A stretch of 64,000 nt of DNA from Ferrimonas sp. YFM. GTDB taxonomy: Bacteria > Pseudomonadota > Gammaproteobacteria > Enterobacterales > Shewanellaceae. A program made the translations under genes and the position numbers. Below, one piece after another: positions 20,057 through 28,563 of this stretch. The notes beneath the pieces were generated by a model, which saw only the letters and a list, made by a program, of their open reading frames with translations, was not told where the DNA came from and did not search any database. The stretch covers positions 124,001-188,000 of the forward strand of contig NZ_AP027368.1 in the NCBI RefSeq assembly GCF_030296015.1, read 5' to 3'. Numbering within the stretch: the first letter of the stretch is position 1; each line of letters starts with the position of its first letter.

Positions 20057-20923
20057 ATGGAAATCAATGTACAAGGTAACTCCGGCTGCGCCCTGCGGCT
20101 GGTCCGTCATCAGGGGCAACTGGCCATCTCCAAGGTGGCGACCGACAGTGCCTATGTGGCCAGACTGAAAGATCAGATTGGCAAACAGAAGGACGCCCGA
20201 AATCGGGTGGATCTGCCTTTTATTCATGTGCCGGAAATATTGGCAGAGGTGGAAGATCGCACTGAGGGGCACCCGCCTTATACCGCAGTGATGGAGTATT
20301 TGAATTATCAGGACTACGCCGAGTTTTTCCTGAAATCCTCCAAGAACAAGATCGACGCATTTATCGACCAGATCATCGAATATATTCAGCTGGAACTCAG
20401 AGAATCCCGGCTGGAGACCATTCATGCCCAGGTCTTTCTTAAGAAGTTGGATGAGATTGCCGAGAAGATCAGAGGCAGTGCCAGGCAGGCGGTGAAAGAG
20501 CGTCAGCTGGCCAACCTTCGCCGTGAGGTGGAAAGCACCACAGTGGTGGTGCCCGTGGGCCACACCCATGGGGATCTGACCCTGGCCAACATGATGATCA
20601 GTGCCGACGGCAGCCGCATCGGCATCTTCGACTTTCTCGACAGCTACCTGGACTCGCCGCTGCTGGACGTGGCCAAGCTGCGCCAGGATACCCAGTTTCA
20701 CTGGTCCCGGCTGATGACCCAGGGGCCGCTGGACGGTGCCAGGTATCGCGCCGTCATGGCTTACATCGACGCCAGGCTGGACCGGCATTTTCAGCAATTT
20801 CAGTGGTACCGGGATCATTATCGTCTGATCCAGGCCATCAACATCTCCCGAATCTTCCCTTACGAAAAGCACGCCGGGGTGACCGAGTTCACCATCTCGA
20901 CCCTGGCCCGATTAGGATACTGA
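20057..20923 (+). CDS. Choline-kinase/aminoglycoside-phosphotransferase-like kinase
   Basis: 288 residues. The catalytic loop H-T-H171-G-D173-L-T-L-A-N178 and the metal-binding I-F-D192-F motif are those of the APH/choline-kinase branch of the protein-kinase fold. The N-terminal lobe is divergent. It probably phosphorylates a small hydroxyl compound or sugar, not a drug: the next gene, 4 bp downstream, is a nucleotidyltransferase that would activate the product, and WavE follows. The pairing recalls LicA/LicC of the phosphocholine pathway, but the substrate is unknown. The 5' half has somewhat AT-richer codons than its neighbours, hinting at transfer. Confidence 0.65.
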   Translation: MEINVQGNSGCALRLVRHQGQLAISKVATDSAYVARLKDQIGKQKDARNRVDLPFIHVPEILAEVEDRTEGHPPYTAVMEYLNYQDYAEFFLKSSKNKIDAFIDQIIEYIQLELRESRLETIHAQVFLKKLDEIAEKIRGSARQAVKERQLANLRREVESTTVVVPVGHTHGDLTLANMMISADGSRIGIFDFLDSYLDSPLLDVAKLRQDTQFHWSRLMTQGPLDGARYRAVMAYIDARLDRHFQQFQWYRDHYRLIQAINISRIFPYEKHAGVTEFTISTLARLGY

Positions 20924-20927
20924 CCCT

Positions 20928-22004
20928 ATGAACATCATCATTCCCATCGCGGGCCGCTCCTCCCGCTTCCCGGATCTCAAGCCCAAGTGGATGCTGACCC
21001 ATCCCCGTGGCGACTTTATGGTGGTCGAAGCCGTCAAGGGCCTGGATATGGCCCAGGTGTCCCGAATCTACCTGGTGGGCCTGGCAGAGCATGAGCGGGA
21101 GTATGGCTTTGTGGCGGCCCTGCAGGAGCAGTTTGAGGCGCTGGGGCTGGCGGATCGGGTGGAGTTTGTGCTGTTGGATGAGCAGACCCGCAACCAGCCG
21201 GAGACCGTGGCCCGGGGCATAGAGCAGGCCAGGATCCGGGGGCCCATCTACATCAAGGACTCCGACAACTACTTCGTGGATCTGCCGACGTCGGGCAACA
21301 GCGTCTCCTGCTACGACCTGCATAAGCTGGAGAACGTCAACGCCCGCAACAAGAGCTATGTGGAGCTCAATGCCGACGGCTGCATCATGAACATCGTGGA
21401 GAAGAAAATTGTCTCCAGCCTGTTCTGTGTCGGCGGTTATGGCTTTGCCTGTGCCGAGCAGTTCATCAGCTACTTCGAGGCGATGAAAGAGGAGGCGGAT
21501 CTCTACCTGTCCCACATCATCTTCAAGATGATTCTCGACGGTGAGCACTTTGCCCACCAGCAGGTGGCGCACTACGTGGACTGGGGCACCATCAAGGAGT
21601 GGAACGCCTACAAGGCCCAGTACTCCACCCTGTTTGTGGATCTCGACGGCACCCTGGTGCGCAACTCAGGCCAGTTTACCGAGCCAAAGTGGGGCACCAC
21701 CGACGCCATTGCCCCCAATGTGGCTACCCTGAATGCCCTGCACGCCTCGGGCAAGGTGGAGATCATCCTCACCACCTCCAGAAAGGAGAAGTTCCGTCAG
21801 GCCACCATCGATCAGTGTGAGCGCGAGGGGATTAAGTATGACCAGCTGATCATGGGGCTGGTGCACGGCCGGCGCATCGTCATCAACGACTACGCCAAGT
21901 CCAACCCCTATAAGAGTTGTGATGCCATCAACATCAAGCGCAACAGTGCGGATCTGAAGGAGAAACTCGAAGATTCCGTGGGCTTTTACATCGACCTGGA
22001 CTGA
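20928..22004 (+). CDS. Fusion of sugar/alcohol-phosphate nucleotidyltransferase and HAD phosphatase
   Basis: 358 residues in two parts. Residues 1-230 form a GT-A-like nucleotidyltransferase with the N-terminal loop IIPIAGRSSRFP, KPKWMLTHP and a metal site in IKDSDNYF (D111/D113). Residues 235-358 form a HAD hydrolase with motif I D238-L-D240-G-T, motif II around TTSRKEK (281-288) and motif IV N320-D321. A plausible reading is that one end makes an NDP-activated building block and the other removes a phosphate from the precursor or a side product. It lies between the kinase and wavE-like genes with 4-bp gaps. The substrate is unknown. Confidence 0.65.
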   Translation: MNIIIPIAGRSSRFPDLKPKWMLTHPRGDFMVVEAVKGLDMAQVSRIYLVGLAEHEREYGFVAALQEQFEALGLADRVEFVLLDEQTRNQPETVARGIEQARIRGPIYIKDSDNYFVDLPTSGNSVSCYDLHKLENVNARNKSYVELNADGCIMNIVEKKIVSSLFCVGGYGFACAEQFISYFEAMKEEADLYLSHIIFKMILDGEHFAHQQVAHYVDWGTIKEWNAYKAQYSTLFVDLDGTLVRNSGQFTEPKWGTTDAIAPNVATLNALHASGKVEIILTTSRKEKFRQATIDQCEREGIKYDQLIMGLVHGRRIVINDYAKSNPYKSCDAINIKRNSADLKEKLEDSVGFYIDLD

Positions 22005-22008
22005 CAGC

Positions 22009-23016
22009 ATGATCAACAACAGTGACATCAGCGTGGTGGTCCAGGGGCCGGTGCAGGCCCTGGCCGATCGTCCCATGGACGAGGGAATTACCGCCCGCGC
22101 CCTGAAAAGCATCCGTCAGCATCTGCCCGGTGCCACCATCATCCTCAGCACCTGGGAAGGGCAGCCAGTTGAGGGGCTGGACTATGACGAGCTGGTGCTC
22201 AGCGCCGACCCGGGTCCCAACATCAACCGTTACCGCCGGGACGGCACCCCGGACCGGGTCAACAACAACCGCCAGATTGTCTCCACCATCAATGGCCTCA
22301 AGCGGGTGACAACCCGCTACGCCATGAAGCTGAGATCGGACAATTTCCTGGTGGGGGATCAGTTCAAGGCCCTGCAGCAGAAGTTTGGCGCCCGCAATGA
22401 GCGGTGTCGGTTTCTGCAGGAGCGGGTGGTGGTCAACAACACCTTCACCCGGGAGTACGCCAAGGGGCTGCCTGTGGTGTTTCACGCCTGCGATTTCTTC
22501 TACTTTGGCCTGACTCAGGATGTGATCGCCCTGTGGGACTTCCCGCTGTTTGAGGATCTGCCCTACAACCCGAGACAGGCGGGGCGGGAGCAGCACGAGG
22601 GCTTCCCCTACTACATGCCGGATTGCACCCAAAATTTGTGGCTGGCGGCGCTGGGTCGGTTTGATTCCGGGCTGGCCATTGAGCATCTGCATCAGATGAC
22701 GCCGCGACTGAAGCACCTGTCGGATCTCTGTTTTGCCAACAACCTGGTGGTGGGGGAGCCTGAGGTGATCGGGCTGGGGCTGAATGCCAAATTCAGCGGC
22801 CGCGAGCGGGCCAACCGCACCGGCAGCCTGATCACCTATCTGCATCATCTGGGGTGGCAGCGTCTCTATCGGCGTCATTGTGCCCCAGACCACTATATTC
22901 CTGGCGACTGGGCGGACCGGCTTCGCATCGGCGTGTTGCGGGGATTGCTGTTGCCGCCCAAATGGCTGGAGGGACGGATGCGGCTGAAGAAGAAGGTCAG
23001 GAACAGCTTGGCCTGA
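22009..23016 (+). CDS. WavE-family LPS synthesis protein
   Basis: 335 residues. The N-terminus (ISVVVQGPVQ, then AGR-like spacing and LKSIRQHLPGATIILSTWEG) and the central LRSDNFLVGD resemble the WavE family first named in the Vibrio cholerae core-oligosaccharide (wav) cluster. The pattern is that of a GT-A-like transferase with an acidic metal motif (RSDN). It presumably attaches the group activated by the two preceding genes to the LPS core. Catalysis by WavE proteins has, as far as I know, not been well defined. It ends at a hairpin facing a convergent glycosyltransferase gene. Confidence 0.75.
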   Translation: MINNSDISVVVQGPVQALADRPMDEGITARALKSIRQHLPGATIILSTWEGQPVEGLDYDELVLSADPGPNINRYRRDGTPDRVNNNRQIVSTINGLKRVTTRYAMKLRSDNFLVGDQFKALQQKFGARNERCRFLQERVVVNNTFTREYAKGLPVVFHACDFFYFGLTQDVIALWDFPLFEDLPYNPRQAGREQHEGFPYYMPDCTQNLWLAALGRFDSGLAIEHLHQMTPRLKHLSDLCFANNLVVGEPEVIGLGLNAKFSGRERANRTGSLITYLHHLGWQRLYRRHCAPDHYIPGDWADRLRIGVLRGLLLPPKWLEGRMRLKKKVRNSLA

Positions 23017-23023
23017 GGTGAGA

Positions 23024-23061
23024 CCAACAGGGCCGGTCAGTTTGATCGGCCCTGCTGTTGG
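23024..23061. terminator. Long hairpin between convergent LPS genes
   Basis: CCAACAGGGCCG at the left arm pairs, with a small bulge, with CGGCCCTGCTGTTGG at the right arm. No clear T-run is present, so termination may be Rho-assisted. Confidence 0.4.
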
Positions 23062-23067
23062 AAGGGG

Positions 23068-24162
23068 TTAGTGACCCAGCAGCCGCTCGAAGTAAGCCTT
23101 GGTCTGCTCGGCTGACTGACTGGTGTGGAAGTGCGCTTCGATGCGCTCCTTGGCCAGGCGGCCCATCTCCAGGGTCTGTTCCGGGCTTTGCCACAGAGTC
23201 TGCATCGCCTTGGCCAGGCCGGCGTCGTCACCGGGCTGCACCACCAGGCCACTCTCGCCGTCGACGATCAGCTCGGCGCTGCCGCCGGTGTCGGAGACGA
23301 TGGGAGCCACCCCATACACCATGGCTTCAATGACGGTCTTGGGCAGCCCCTCCCGCTTGGTGGAGGGCAGGATGGAGGCGCTGCAGGAAGCGATCAGCGC
23401 CGGGGCGTCGGTGCGGAAACCCGCCAGGTGGATGCGCTCTTTCATGGGGCTGGCGTCGATGAGGGCGCGCACCTCGTCGGTGTCCATACCGCCGCCCACC
23501 AGCAGCAGGTGAATGTTGCTGTCTGCCGGCAGGTGATGGGTGGCCGCCAGCAGCACCGGCAGGCCCTTGCGGGGACGGGCATTGGCCACACAGCCGAAGG
23601 TGAAGGCGCCGTCTGGCACGCCAAACTGACTCAGATCCGCCGGGGTGTCCTGGTACCACTCCAGGCTGTGGCCCTTGTAGACGGTGGCCACGTTCTCCGG
23701 GTTGATCCAGACGTGGTTGCGCAGATCATCGCGCACCGCATTGGCCACACAGAGGATGCCATCCAGGCGGGGGTGCAGATGGGTCAGGTAGCTGCTGGGA
23801 TCCCAGCGGCTGATGTTGCCGGTCTGGCCTCGGTAGCTGACCATCTTCACATCCAGGCCGATGGCGGCAAACAGGCCGTTGGTGATCGCCTTGTTGTTGA
23901 ACATGTAGACGGCGTCGTAGCCCCCCTGTTTCAGTTCCTGACGAATCCGTTTGACGGCGCTCCACTGAAACTTCTTCTTGGGGTGGAAGTCGATCACCTT
24001 AACCCCATTTTCCCGGAACCTGGGCACATAATCCGCGTCTCCCTGGGTCATCAGGGTGACGTCTACCCCCAGCTTGGCCATGCCAATGAAGATCTCCGCT
24101 TCGGGACGCACGCTGTTCCAGGTGTCCTTGTAGGAGCTGATGATAAGGAGTTTGAATGACAT
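23068..24162 (-). CDS. Family 4 glycosyltransferase
   Basis: 364 residues, GT-B fold, GT4 type. The donor-site region shows FGCVANARPRKGLPVLL, a DVLPS-like ILPSTKREGLPKTVIEAM (E-x7-E motif) and APIVSDTGGSAELI. The protein transfers a sugar from a nucleotide donor to a growing saccharide, here probably the LPS core. It is the only gene of the 17-27 kb stretch on the minus strand and carries its own promoter region, so it is regulated apart from its neighbours. The sugar is not predictable. Confidence 0.85.
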   Translation of the reverse strand: MSFKLLIISSYKDTWNSVRPEAEIFIGMAKLGVDVTLMTQGDADYVPRFRENGVKVIDFHPKKKFQWSAVKRIRQELKQGGYDAVYMFNNKAITNGLFAAIGLDVKMVSYRGQTGNISRWDPSSYLTHLHPRLDGILCVANAVRDDLRNHVWINPENVATVYKGHSLEWYQDTPADLSQFGVPDGAFTFGCVANARPRKGLPVLLAATHHLPADSNIHLLLVGGGMDTDEVRALIDASPMKERIHLAGFRTDAPALIASCSASILPSTKREGLPKTVIEAMVYGVAPIVSDTGGSAELIVDGESGLVVQPGDDAGLAKAMQTLWQSPEQTLEMGRLAKERIEAHFHTSQSAEQTKAYFERLLGH

Positions 24163-24331
24163 GGCATTACCTTGGCTTAGGGGGGGGAGAAGGGCGCATT
24201 ATATCAATGAAAATGAGCAGGGTAGAGGGAGATTGATGAATGGTGACTGAACCCGAAAGTCGGCGGCATGGGATCGGCTGAAGATACCGTGGTACACTTT
24301 TCCTCTTTTCCCGTCACCATGCGAGTCTGCC

Positions 24332-25276
24332 GTGTATTTAGAGTACTGTCACAGTAAGCTGGGTAACTTTGGGGATGATCTCAATCCCTGGATGTTCCCC
24401 AAGCTGATGCCCAAAGCGTTTGAAGATGAATCCGACAAGGTTGCCTTTCTGGGGATCGGCACCATTCTAGACCAGAAGCGCATCGATCGCAGCAATCTCA
24501 ACGCCAATCGCGCCAATGTTGTCTTCAGCTCCGGTGCGGGATTTGGGACGCCTCCGGCCATCAATGACAGCTGGTACATCTACTGTGTCCGAGGGGAGCA
24601 CACTGCCCGCCAATTGGGGGTGGACGCCTCCAAGGTGATTGCCGACGGTGCCTATCTGCTGCGCAATCTGGTGGAGTACCGCAATCCGGTCAAGAAGCAC
24701 AAGATCGCCTTCATTCCTCACCACAGCAGTGAGGACTTTGCAGACTGGCAGGCGATCTGCGACCAGTGCGGCATCAAGATGATCACCGCCCGTCAGCCCG
24801 TGGACAGTTTCCTAGAGGATCTGCTGGCCTCCGAGCTGGTGATCACCGAGGCGATGCACGGCGCCATCGTGTCCGACGCCCTGCGGGTGCCCTGGGTGCC
24901 GGTGAGCTTCAGCCCCAAGTTTATGCCGGAGAAGTGGCGTGACTTTACCCGGGCACTGAAGATGGATCTGGAGGTGACTCCTCTGCCCTTCGTGGCCCAC
25001 TACCCCCTGAATCTGGGCCAGAGCGTGGAGCACGGCTTCAAGCGGGGCATGAGCAAGCTGGGTGTGGGTCCCAGCAAGTGGGCGCGTCTGCCCAACGCCT
25101 ACACCAAGGCGACCCCGGCTCAGATTGACGGGCTGTGTGAGGCGATCATGGCGGTCAGTCGTGACGGCAAGGTGCATCAGAGCAGCGATGCCGTGGTGGA
25201 GGAGGTGACCGAGCGTTTGGCTCAGTGCCTCGACGGTTTGTATGGGGACTTCCTGGCAGGCAAGTTCCACCAATAA
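24332..25276 (+). CDS. Polysaccharide pyruvyltransferase-family protein
   Basis: 314 residues with a GTG start. The N-terminal GNFGDDLNPWMF and the C-terminal ELVITEAMHGAIVSDALRVPWV segments are hallmarks of the polysaccharide pyruvyl transferase (CsaB/ExoV-like) fold. Members add ketal-linked pyruvate from phosphoenolpyruvate to sugars, giving a negative charge. Its place among core genes suggests it decorates LPS core or a capsule. The upstream 169 bp separates it from the divergent GT4 gene and must contain both promoters. Confidence 0.75.
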   Translation: MYLEYCHSKLGNFGDDLNPWMFPKLMPKAFEDESDKVAFLGIGTILDQKRIDRSNLNANRANVVFSSGAGFGTPPAINDSWYIYCVRGEHTARQLGVDASKVIADGAYLLRNLVEYRNPVKKHKIAFIPHHSSEDFADWQAICDQCGIKMITARQPVDSFLEDLLASELVITEAMHGAIVSDALRVPWVPVSFSPKFMPEKWRDFTRALKMDLEVTPLPFVAHYPLNLGQSVEHGFKRGMSKLGVGPSKWARLPNAYTKATPAQIDGLCEAIMAVSRDGKVHQSSDAVVEEVTERLAQCLDGLYGDFLAGKFHQ

Positions 25277-25281
25277 TCTCT

Positions 25282-25299
25282 GTGCCGGCACGCCGGCAC
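25282..25299. repeat. 18-bp perfect palindrome between LPS genes
   Basis: GTGCCGGC at 25282-25289 is mirrored by GCCGGCAC at 25292-25299 with a 2-bp centre. There is no T-run. It may be an mRNA-stabilising or processing hairpin between two cotranscribed genes. Confidence 0.4.
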
Positions 25300-25323
25300 G
25301 CTAGTGAACGACGGGAATAGACG

Positions 25324-26358
25324 ATGCATATTTGCCATGTGAATCTGGCAAAGGGGTTCAGCGGCGGCGAGCGCCAGACCCTGAACCTGATCCGCACCCT
25401 GGCTGGCCGGGGCGAGGTGCGTCAGAGTGCGGTAATTCGGGCAGACTCGCCCCTGAATCAGCACCTGGCGGATCTGGATGTCACCATCATCCACATCAAC
25501 CATCACCTGACTGGCCATGTGCGGCGGCGCCTGCCCAAGGGGACCCTGCTGCACGCCCACGACGGTAAGGCGGTGTACTGGTGCGCCCTGCAGAACCTGT
25601 TGCACGGCAACCCCTATGTGATCACCCGCCGGGTGGACAACCCGCTCAAATCCAACCGGCTGACCCGAATGGGTTACAGCCGGGCCCAGCGGGTGGTGTG
25701 CCTGAGCCGGGCCATTGCCGCCCAGGTCGGCAAACTCTCCGGTGAGATTGCCACCAGCATCATTCCCAGCAGTTATTCTGCGTTCGAAGCCGATGCCGAC
25801 AAAGTGGCCGAGATTCGTAACCAATTCCCTGGAAAGGTGATCGTGGGTCAGGTGGGTAAGCTGATCCACCATAAAGGCTACCAGTTGACCATAGAGGCGG
25901 CCTCGCGCCTGGGCAGCAGCCAGCCGCAGATGCAGTTCATCTTCCTGGGGGCCGGCGCCGATGAGCAGGAACTCAAGGCTCAGGCCGAGGGGCTGGAGAA
26001 TGTGCGCTTCCTGGGACATCAGGCCGAGGTGGGCCACTACCTGGCGGCGATGGATCTCATGGTGTTCCCCTCCCTCAACGAGGGACTGGGCTCCACCGTG
26101 CTGGAAGCCTGGCAACATGGTACTCCGGTGATCGGCAGCGACGCCGGCGGCATCCCGGACATGATTGAAGATGGGGTGACCGGCCTGCTGGTGCCCGCCG
26201 GTGACAGCCAGGCCCTGGAGCAGGCGATAGTGCGCCTGGCTGGCGACGCCGAGCTGCAAGCCAGACTGGCCTGTGGTGCCAAGGCGCGGCTGGCGGACTT
26301 TACCCCCCAGAGTGTGGCCGAGCGTTACCAGGCCCTGTATCACGAGCTGTTGAGCTAA
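25324..26358 (+). CDS. Family 4 glycosyltransferase
   Basis: 344 residues, GT-B fold. The N-terminal HICHVNLAKGFSGGERQTL loop and the C-terminal VFPSLNEGLGSTVLEAW with VIGSDAGGIPDMI (E-x7-E) define GT4. It lies 47 bp after the pyruvyltransferase-like gene and 74 bp before gmhA, all on one strand, so these may form an operon for core completion. Similar proteins occur in Vibrio and Shewanella core loci. The donor sugar is unknown. Confidence 0.85.
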   Translation: MHICHVNLAKGFSGGERQTLNLIRTLAGRGEVRQSAVIRADSPLNQHLADLDVTIIHINHHLTGHVRRRLPKGTLLHAHDGKAVYWCALQNLLHGNPYVITRRVDNPLKSNRLTRMGYSRAQRVVCLSRAIAAQVGKLSGEIATSIIPSSYSAFEADADKVAEIRNQFPGKVIVGQVGKLIHHKGYQLTIEAASRLGSSQPQMQFIFLGAGADEQELKAQAEGLENVRFLGHQAEVGHYLAAMDLMVFPSLNEGLGSTVLEAWQHGTPVIGSDAGGIPDMIEDGVTGLLVPAGDSQALEQAIVRLAGDAELQARLACGAKARLADFTPQSVAERYQALYHELLS

Positions 26359-26432
26359 GTTTCGATTTGAGTCCGCCGGAGTGGGCGGGCCCTTAACCCG
26401 GTCAGGGATGGCCAAGACTAAAGGACTGCGTT

Positions 26433-27008
26433 ATGAAGCAGAGTATTCTCCGAGAGCTGACAGAAGCGGCCCAGGTGCTGGACAGCTTCCTCAATGACGA
26501 GGCCCAGCTGGCGGCCATTGAAGCGGCGGCCCGGCTGATTGCCGACTCCCTCAAGCTGGAGGGCAAGGTGATCTCCTGCGGTAACGGTGGCTCCCACTGC
26601 GATGCCATGCACTTTGCCGAAGAGCTGACCGGCCGCTATCGCGACAACCGCCCCGCCTATGGCGCCATTGCGGTGTCCGATCCCAGCCACCTCTCCTGCG
26701 TCAGCAACGACTACGGCTACGAGCATGTGTTCTCCCGCTTCATCGAAGGGGTGGGGCGCAAAGGGGATGTGCTGTTCGGCATCAGCACCAGCGGCAACTC
26801 CCAGAACATCCTCAACGCCATCGAGGCGGCTCGGGCCCAAGGGATGAAGACCGTGGTGCTCACCGGCAAGGACGGCGGCAAGATGGCCAACCTGGCGGAC
26901 GTGGAGATCCGGGTGCCCCACTTCGGGTACGCCGACCGCATTCAGGAGGTGCACATCAAGGTGATTCACATCCTGATCATGCTCATCGAGGAGCAGATGG
27001 CGGGCTGA
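26433..27008 (+). CDS. gmhA: Sedoheptulose 7-phosphate isomerase
   Basis: 191 residues, standard GmhA length. The SIS fold is shown by [20 protein letters not shown] and [15 protein letters not shown]. It performs the first step of heptose synthesis, sedoheptulose 7-phosphate to D-glycero-D-manno-heptose 7-phosphate. An AAAGGA ribosome site precedes the ATG. hldE, the next enzyme, converges on it, with a shared bidirectional terminator between them. Confidence 0.96.
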   Translation: MKQSILRELTEAAQVLDSFLNDEAQLAAIEAAARLIADSLKLEGKVISCGNGGSHCDAMHFAEELTGRYRDNRPAYGAIAVSDPSHLSCVSNDYGYEHVFSRFIEGVGRKGDVLFGISTSGNSQNILNAIEAARAQGMKTVVLTGKDGGKMANLADVEIRVPHFGYADRIQEVHIKVIHILIMLIEEQMAG

Positions 27009-27019
27009 GCTTTGCTCTA

Positions 27020-27058
27020 AAAACAAAAAAGAGGCGCCTTGGCGCCTCTTTTTGTTTT
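27020..27058. terminator. Bidirectional terminator between gmhA and hldE
   Basis: A long near-perfect palindrome centred on 27039 has a GAGGCGCC/GGCGCCTC core and A-rich and T-rich flanks, serving both converging transcripts. Confidence 0.88.
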
Positions 27059-27070
27059 CTGGGAAGGAGA

Positions 27071-28498
27071 TCAGTTGCTGTTGATCTTCTTGATGATCTC
27101 CGTGGTGGAGACCCCATCTTCAAAGCCGAGGATCTTCACTTCGCCACCGTTGGCGATCACCTCTTTGTGGCCGGCGATCTGCTCCACCTGGTAGTCGCCC
27201 CCCTTGACCAGCAGGTCGGGCAGGACTTCGGCGATCAGCCGCTGCGGGGTGTCCTCACCGAAGGGCACCACCCAGTCCACGGCGCCCAGGGCGGACAGCA
27301 CGCTCATGCGTCGTTCCAGGTTGTTCACCGGGCGGGCTTCCCCCTTGAGGCGTTTGACCGAGTCGTCGCTGTTGACCGCCACAATCAGGCGGTCCCCCAA
27401 CTTGCGGGCCTGCATCAGGTAGCTGACGTGGCCGGCGTGGAGGATGTCGAAACAGCCGTTGGTCATCACCACCTTCTCGCCGCGCGCCTTGGCATCGGCC
27501 ACTGCGTACAGCAGCTGACTCTCGCTCATCACGCCAAAGCCGCTCTCGTCGTGCATGGAGGCCACCATGGAGGCCAGCTCCACGGCAGAGATGGTGGAGG
27601 TGCCGCGTTTGCCTACCACCACCGAGGCGGCGGCGTTGGCCAGGGCACAGGCCTGGGCCAGATCGCTGCCCGCGGCCAGTGAGGCCGCCAGGGTGCCGAT
27701 CACCGTGTCACCGGCACCGGTGACATCATAGACTTCCCGGGCCATGGCGGGCAGGTGCAGCTCCTGCTGACCCGGACGCAGCAGGGTCATCCCCTTCTCG
27801 GAGCGGGTCACCAGCAGGCCATCAAATTCAAACTGTTCGATCAGGGCCAGCCCCTTGGTCACCAGGTCTGCTTCGTCGGTGACCTTGCCGACAACGGCTT
27901 CGAACTCACCCATATTGGGGGTCAGCAGGGTGGCGCCGCGGTATTTCTCGAAATCGGTGCCCTTGGGATCCACCAGGCTGGGAACCCCGGCCTTGCGGGC
28001 CAGGCGCAGAATCTCCTGAACGTCCGACAGAGCGCCCTTGGCGTAGTCGGACACCACCACCACGCCTGCACGCTCCAGCGCCTGCTCGGTCTTGTCGTTG
28101 ATCGCCTGTTCGCCACCTGTGCCGAAGGCCTCCTCGAAATCAAGGCGGATCAGCTGCTGGTTGCGGGACATCACCCTGAGCTTGGTGATGGTGGGGGCGC
28201 TGTCCAGGGCCACCAGGTTGGGGGTGACCCCCAGGCCCTGCACCTTGTTGATCAGGGTGTCGGCGGCCTCATCCTGGCCCACCAGGCCGATGAGCTCACT
28301 CTGGCCTCCCAGGGCGGCGATGTTCAGGGCGACGTTGGCGGCACCGCCGGGGCGGTCCTCGATCTCATTGATCTTCACCACGGGGACCGGGGCTTCCGGA
28401 GAGATGCGACCCGTGGGGCCATCCCAATAGCGGTCCAGCATCACGTCGCCGACGACCAGCACCCGGGATTGATTAAAGGAGGGCAGGGATACTTTCAT
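27071..28498 (-). CDS. hldE: Bifunctional heptose 7-phosphate kinase / heptose 1-phosphate adenylyltransferase
   Basis: 475 residues. The N-terminal ribokinase-type domain (about 1-318) has [15 protein letters not shown] and the DVTGAGDT catalytic motif. The C-terminal nucleotidyltransferase domain (about 340-475) has [16 protein letters not shown]. The enzyme phosphorylates heptose 7-phosphate at C1 and, after GmhB dephosphorylation, adenylates it to ADP-D,D-heptose for HldD. GmhB itself is not in this window. It is transcribed from a region shared with the epimerase gene upstream on the same strand. Confidence 0.96.
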   Translation of the reverse strand: MKVSLPSFNQSRVLVVGDVMLDRYWDGPTGRISPEAPVPVVKINEIEDRPGGAANVALNIAALGGQSELIGLVGQDEAADTLINKVQGLGVTPNLVALDSAPTITKLRVMSRNQQLIRLDFEEAFGTGGEQAINDKTEQALERAGVVVVSDYAKGALSDVQEILRLARKAGVPSLVDPKGTDFEKYRGATLLTPNMGEFEAVVGKVTDEADLVTKGLALIEQFEFDGLLVTRSEKGMTLLRPGQQELHLPAMAREVYDVTGAGDTVIGTLAASLAAGSDLAQACALANAAASVVVGKRGTSTISAVELASMVASMHDESGFGVMSESQLLYAVADAKARGEKVVMTNGCFDILHAGHVSYLMQARKLGDRLIVAVNSDDSVKRLKGEARPVNNLERRMSVLSALGAVDWVVPFGEDTPQRLIAEVLPDLLVKGGDYQVEQIAGHKEVIANGGEVKILGFEDGVSTTEIIKKINSN

Positions 28499-28563
28499 TG
28501 CCTGGGAACCCTTAGTTCATTGAATTGGAAAAATCTTATCATGTTGACGCCGCGGAGGCCCGA

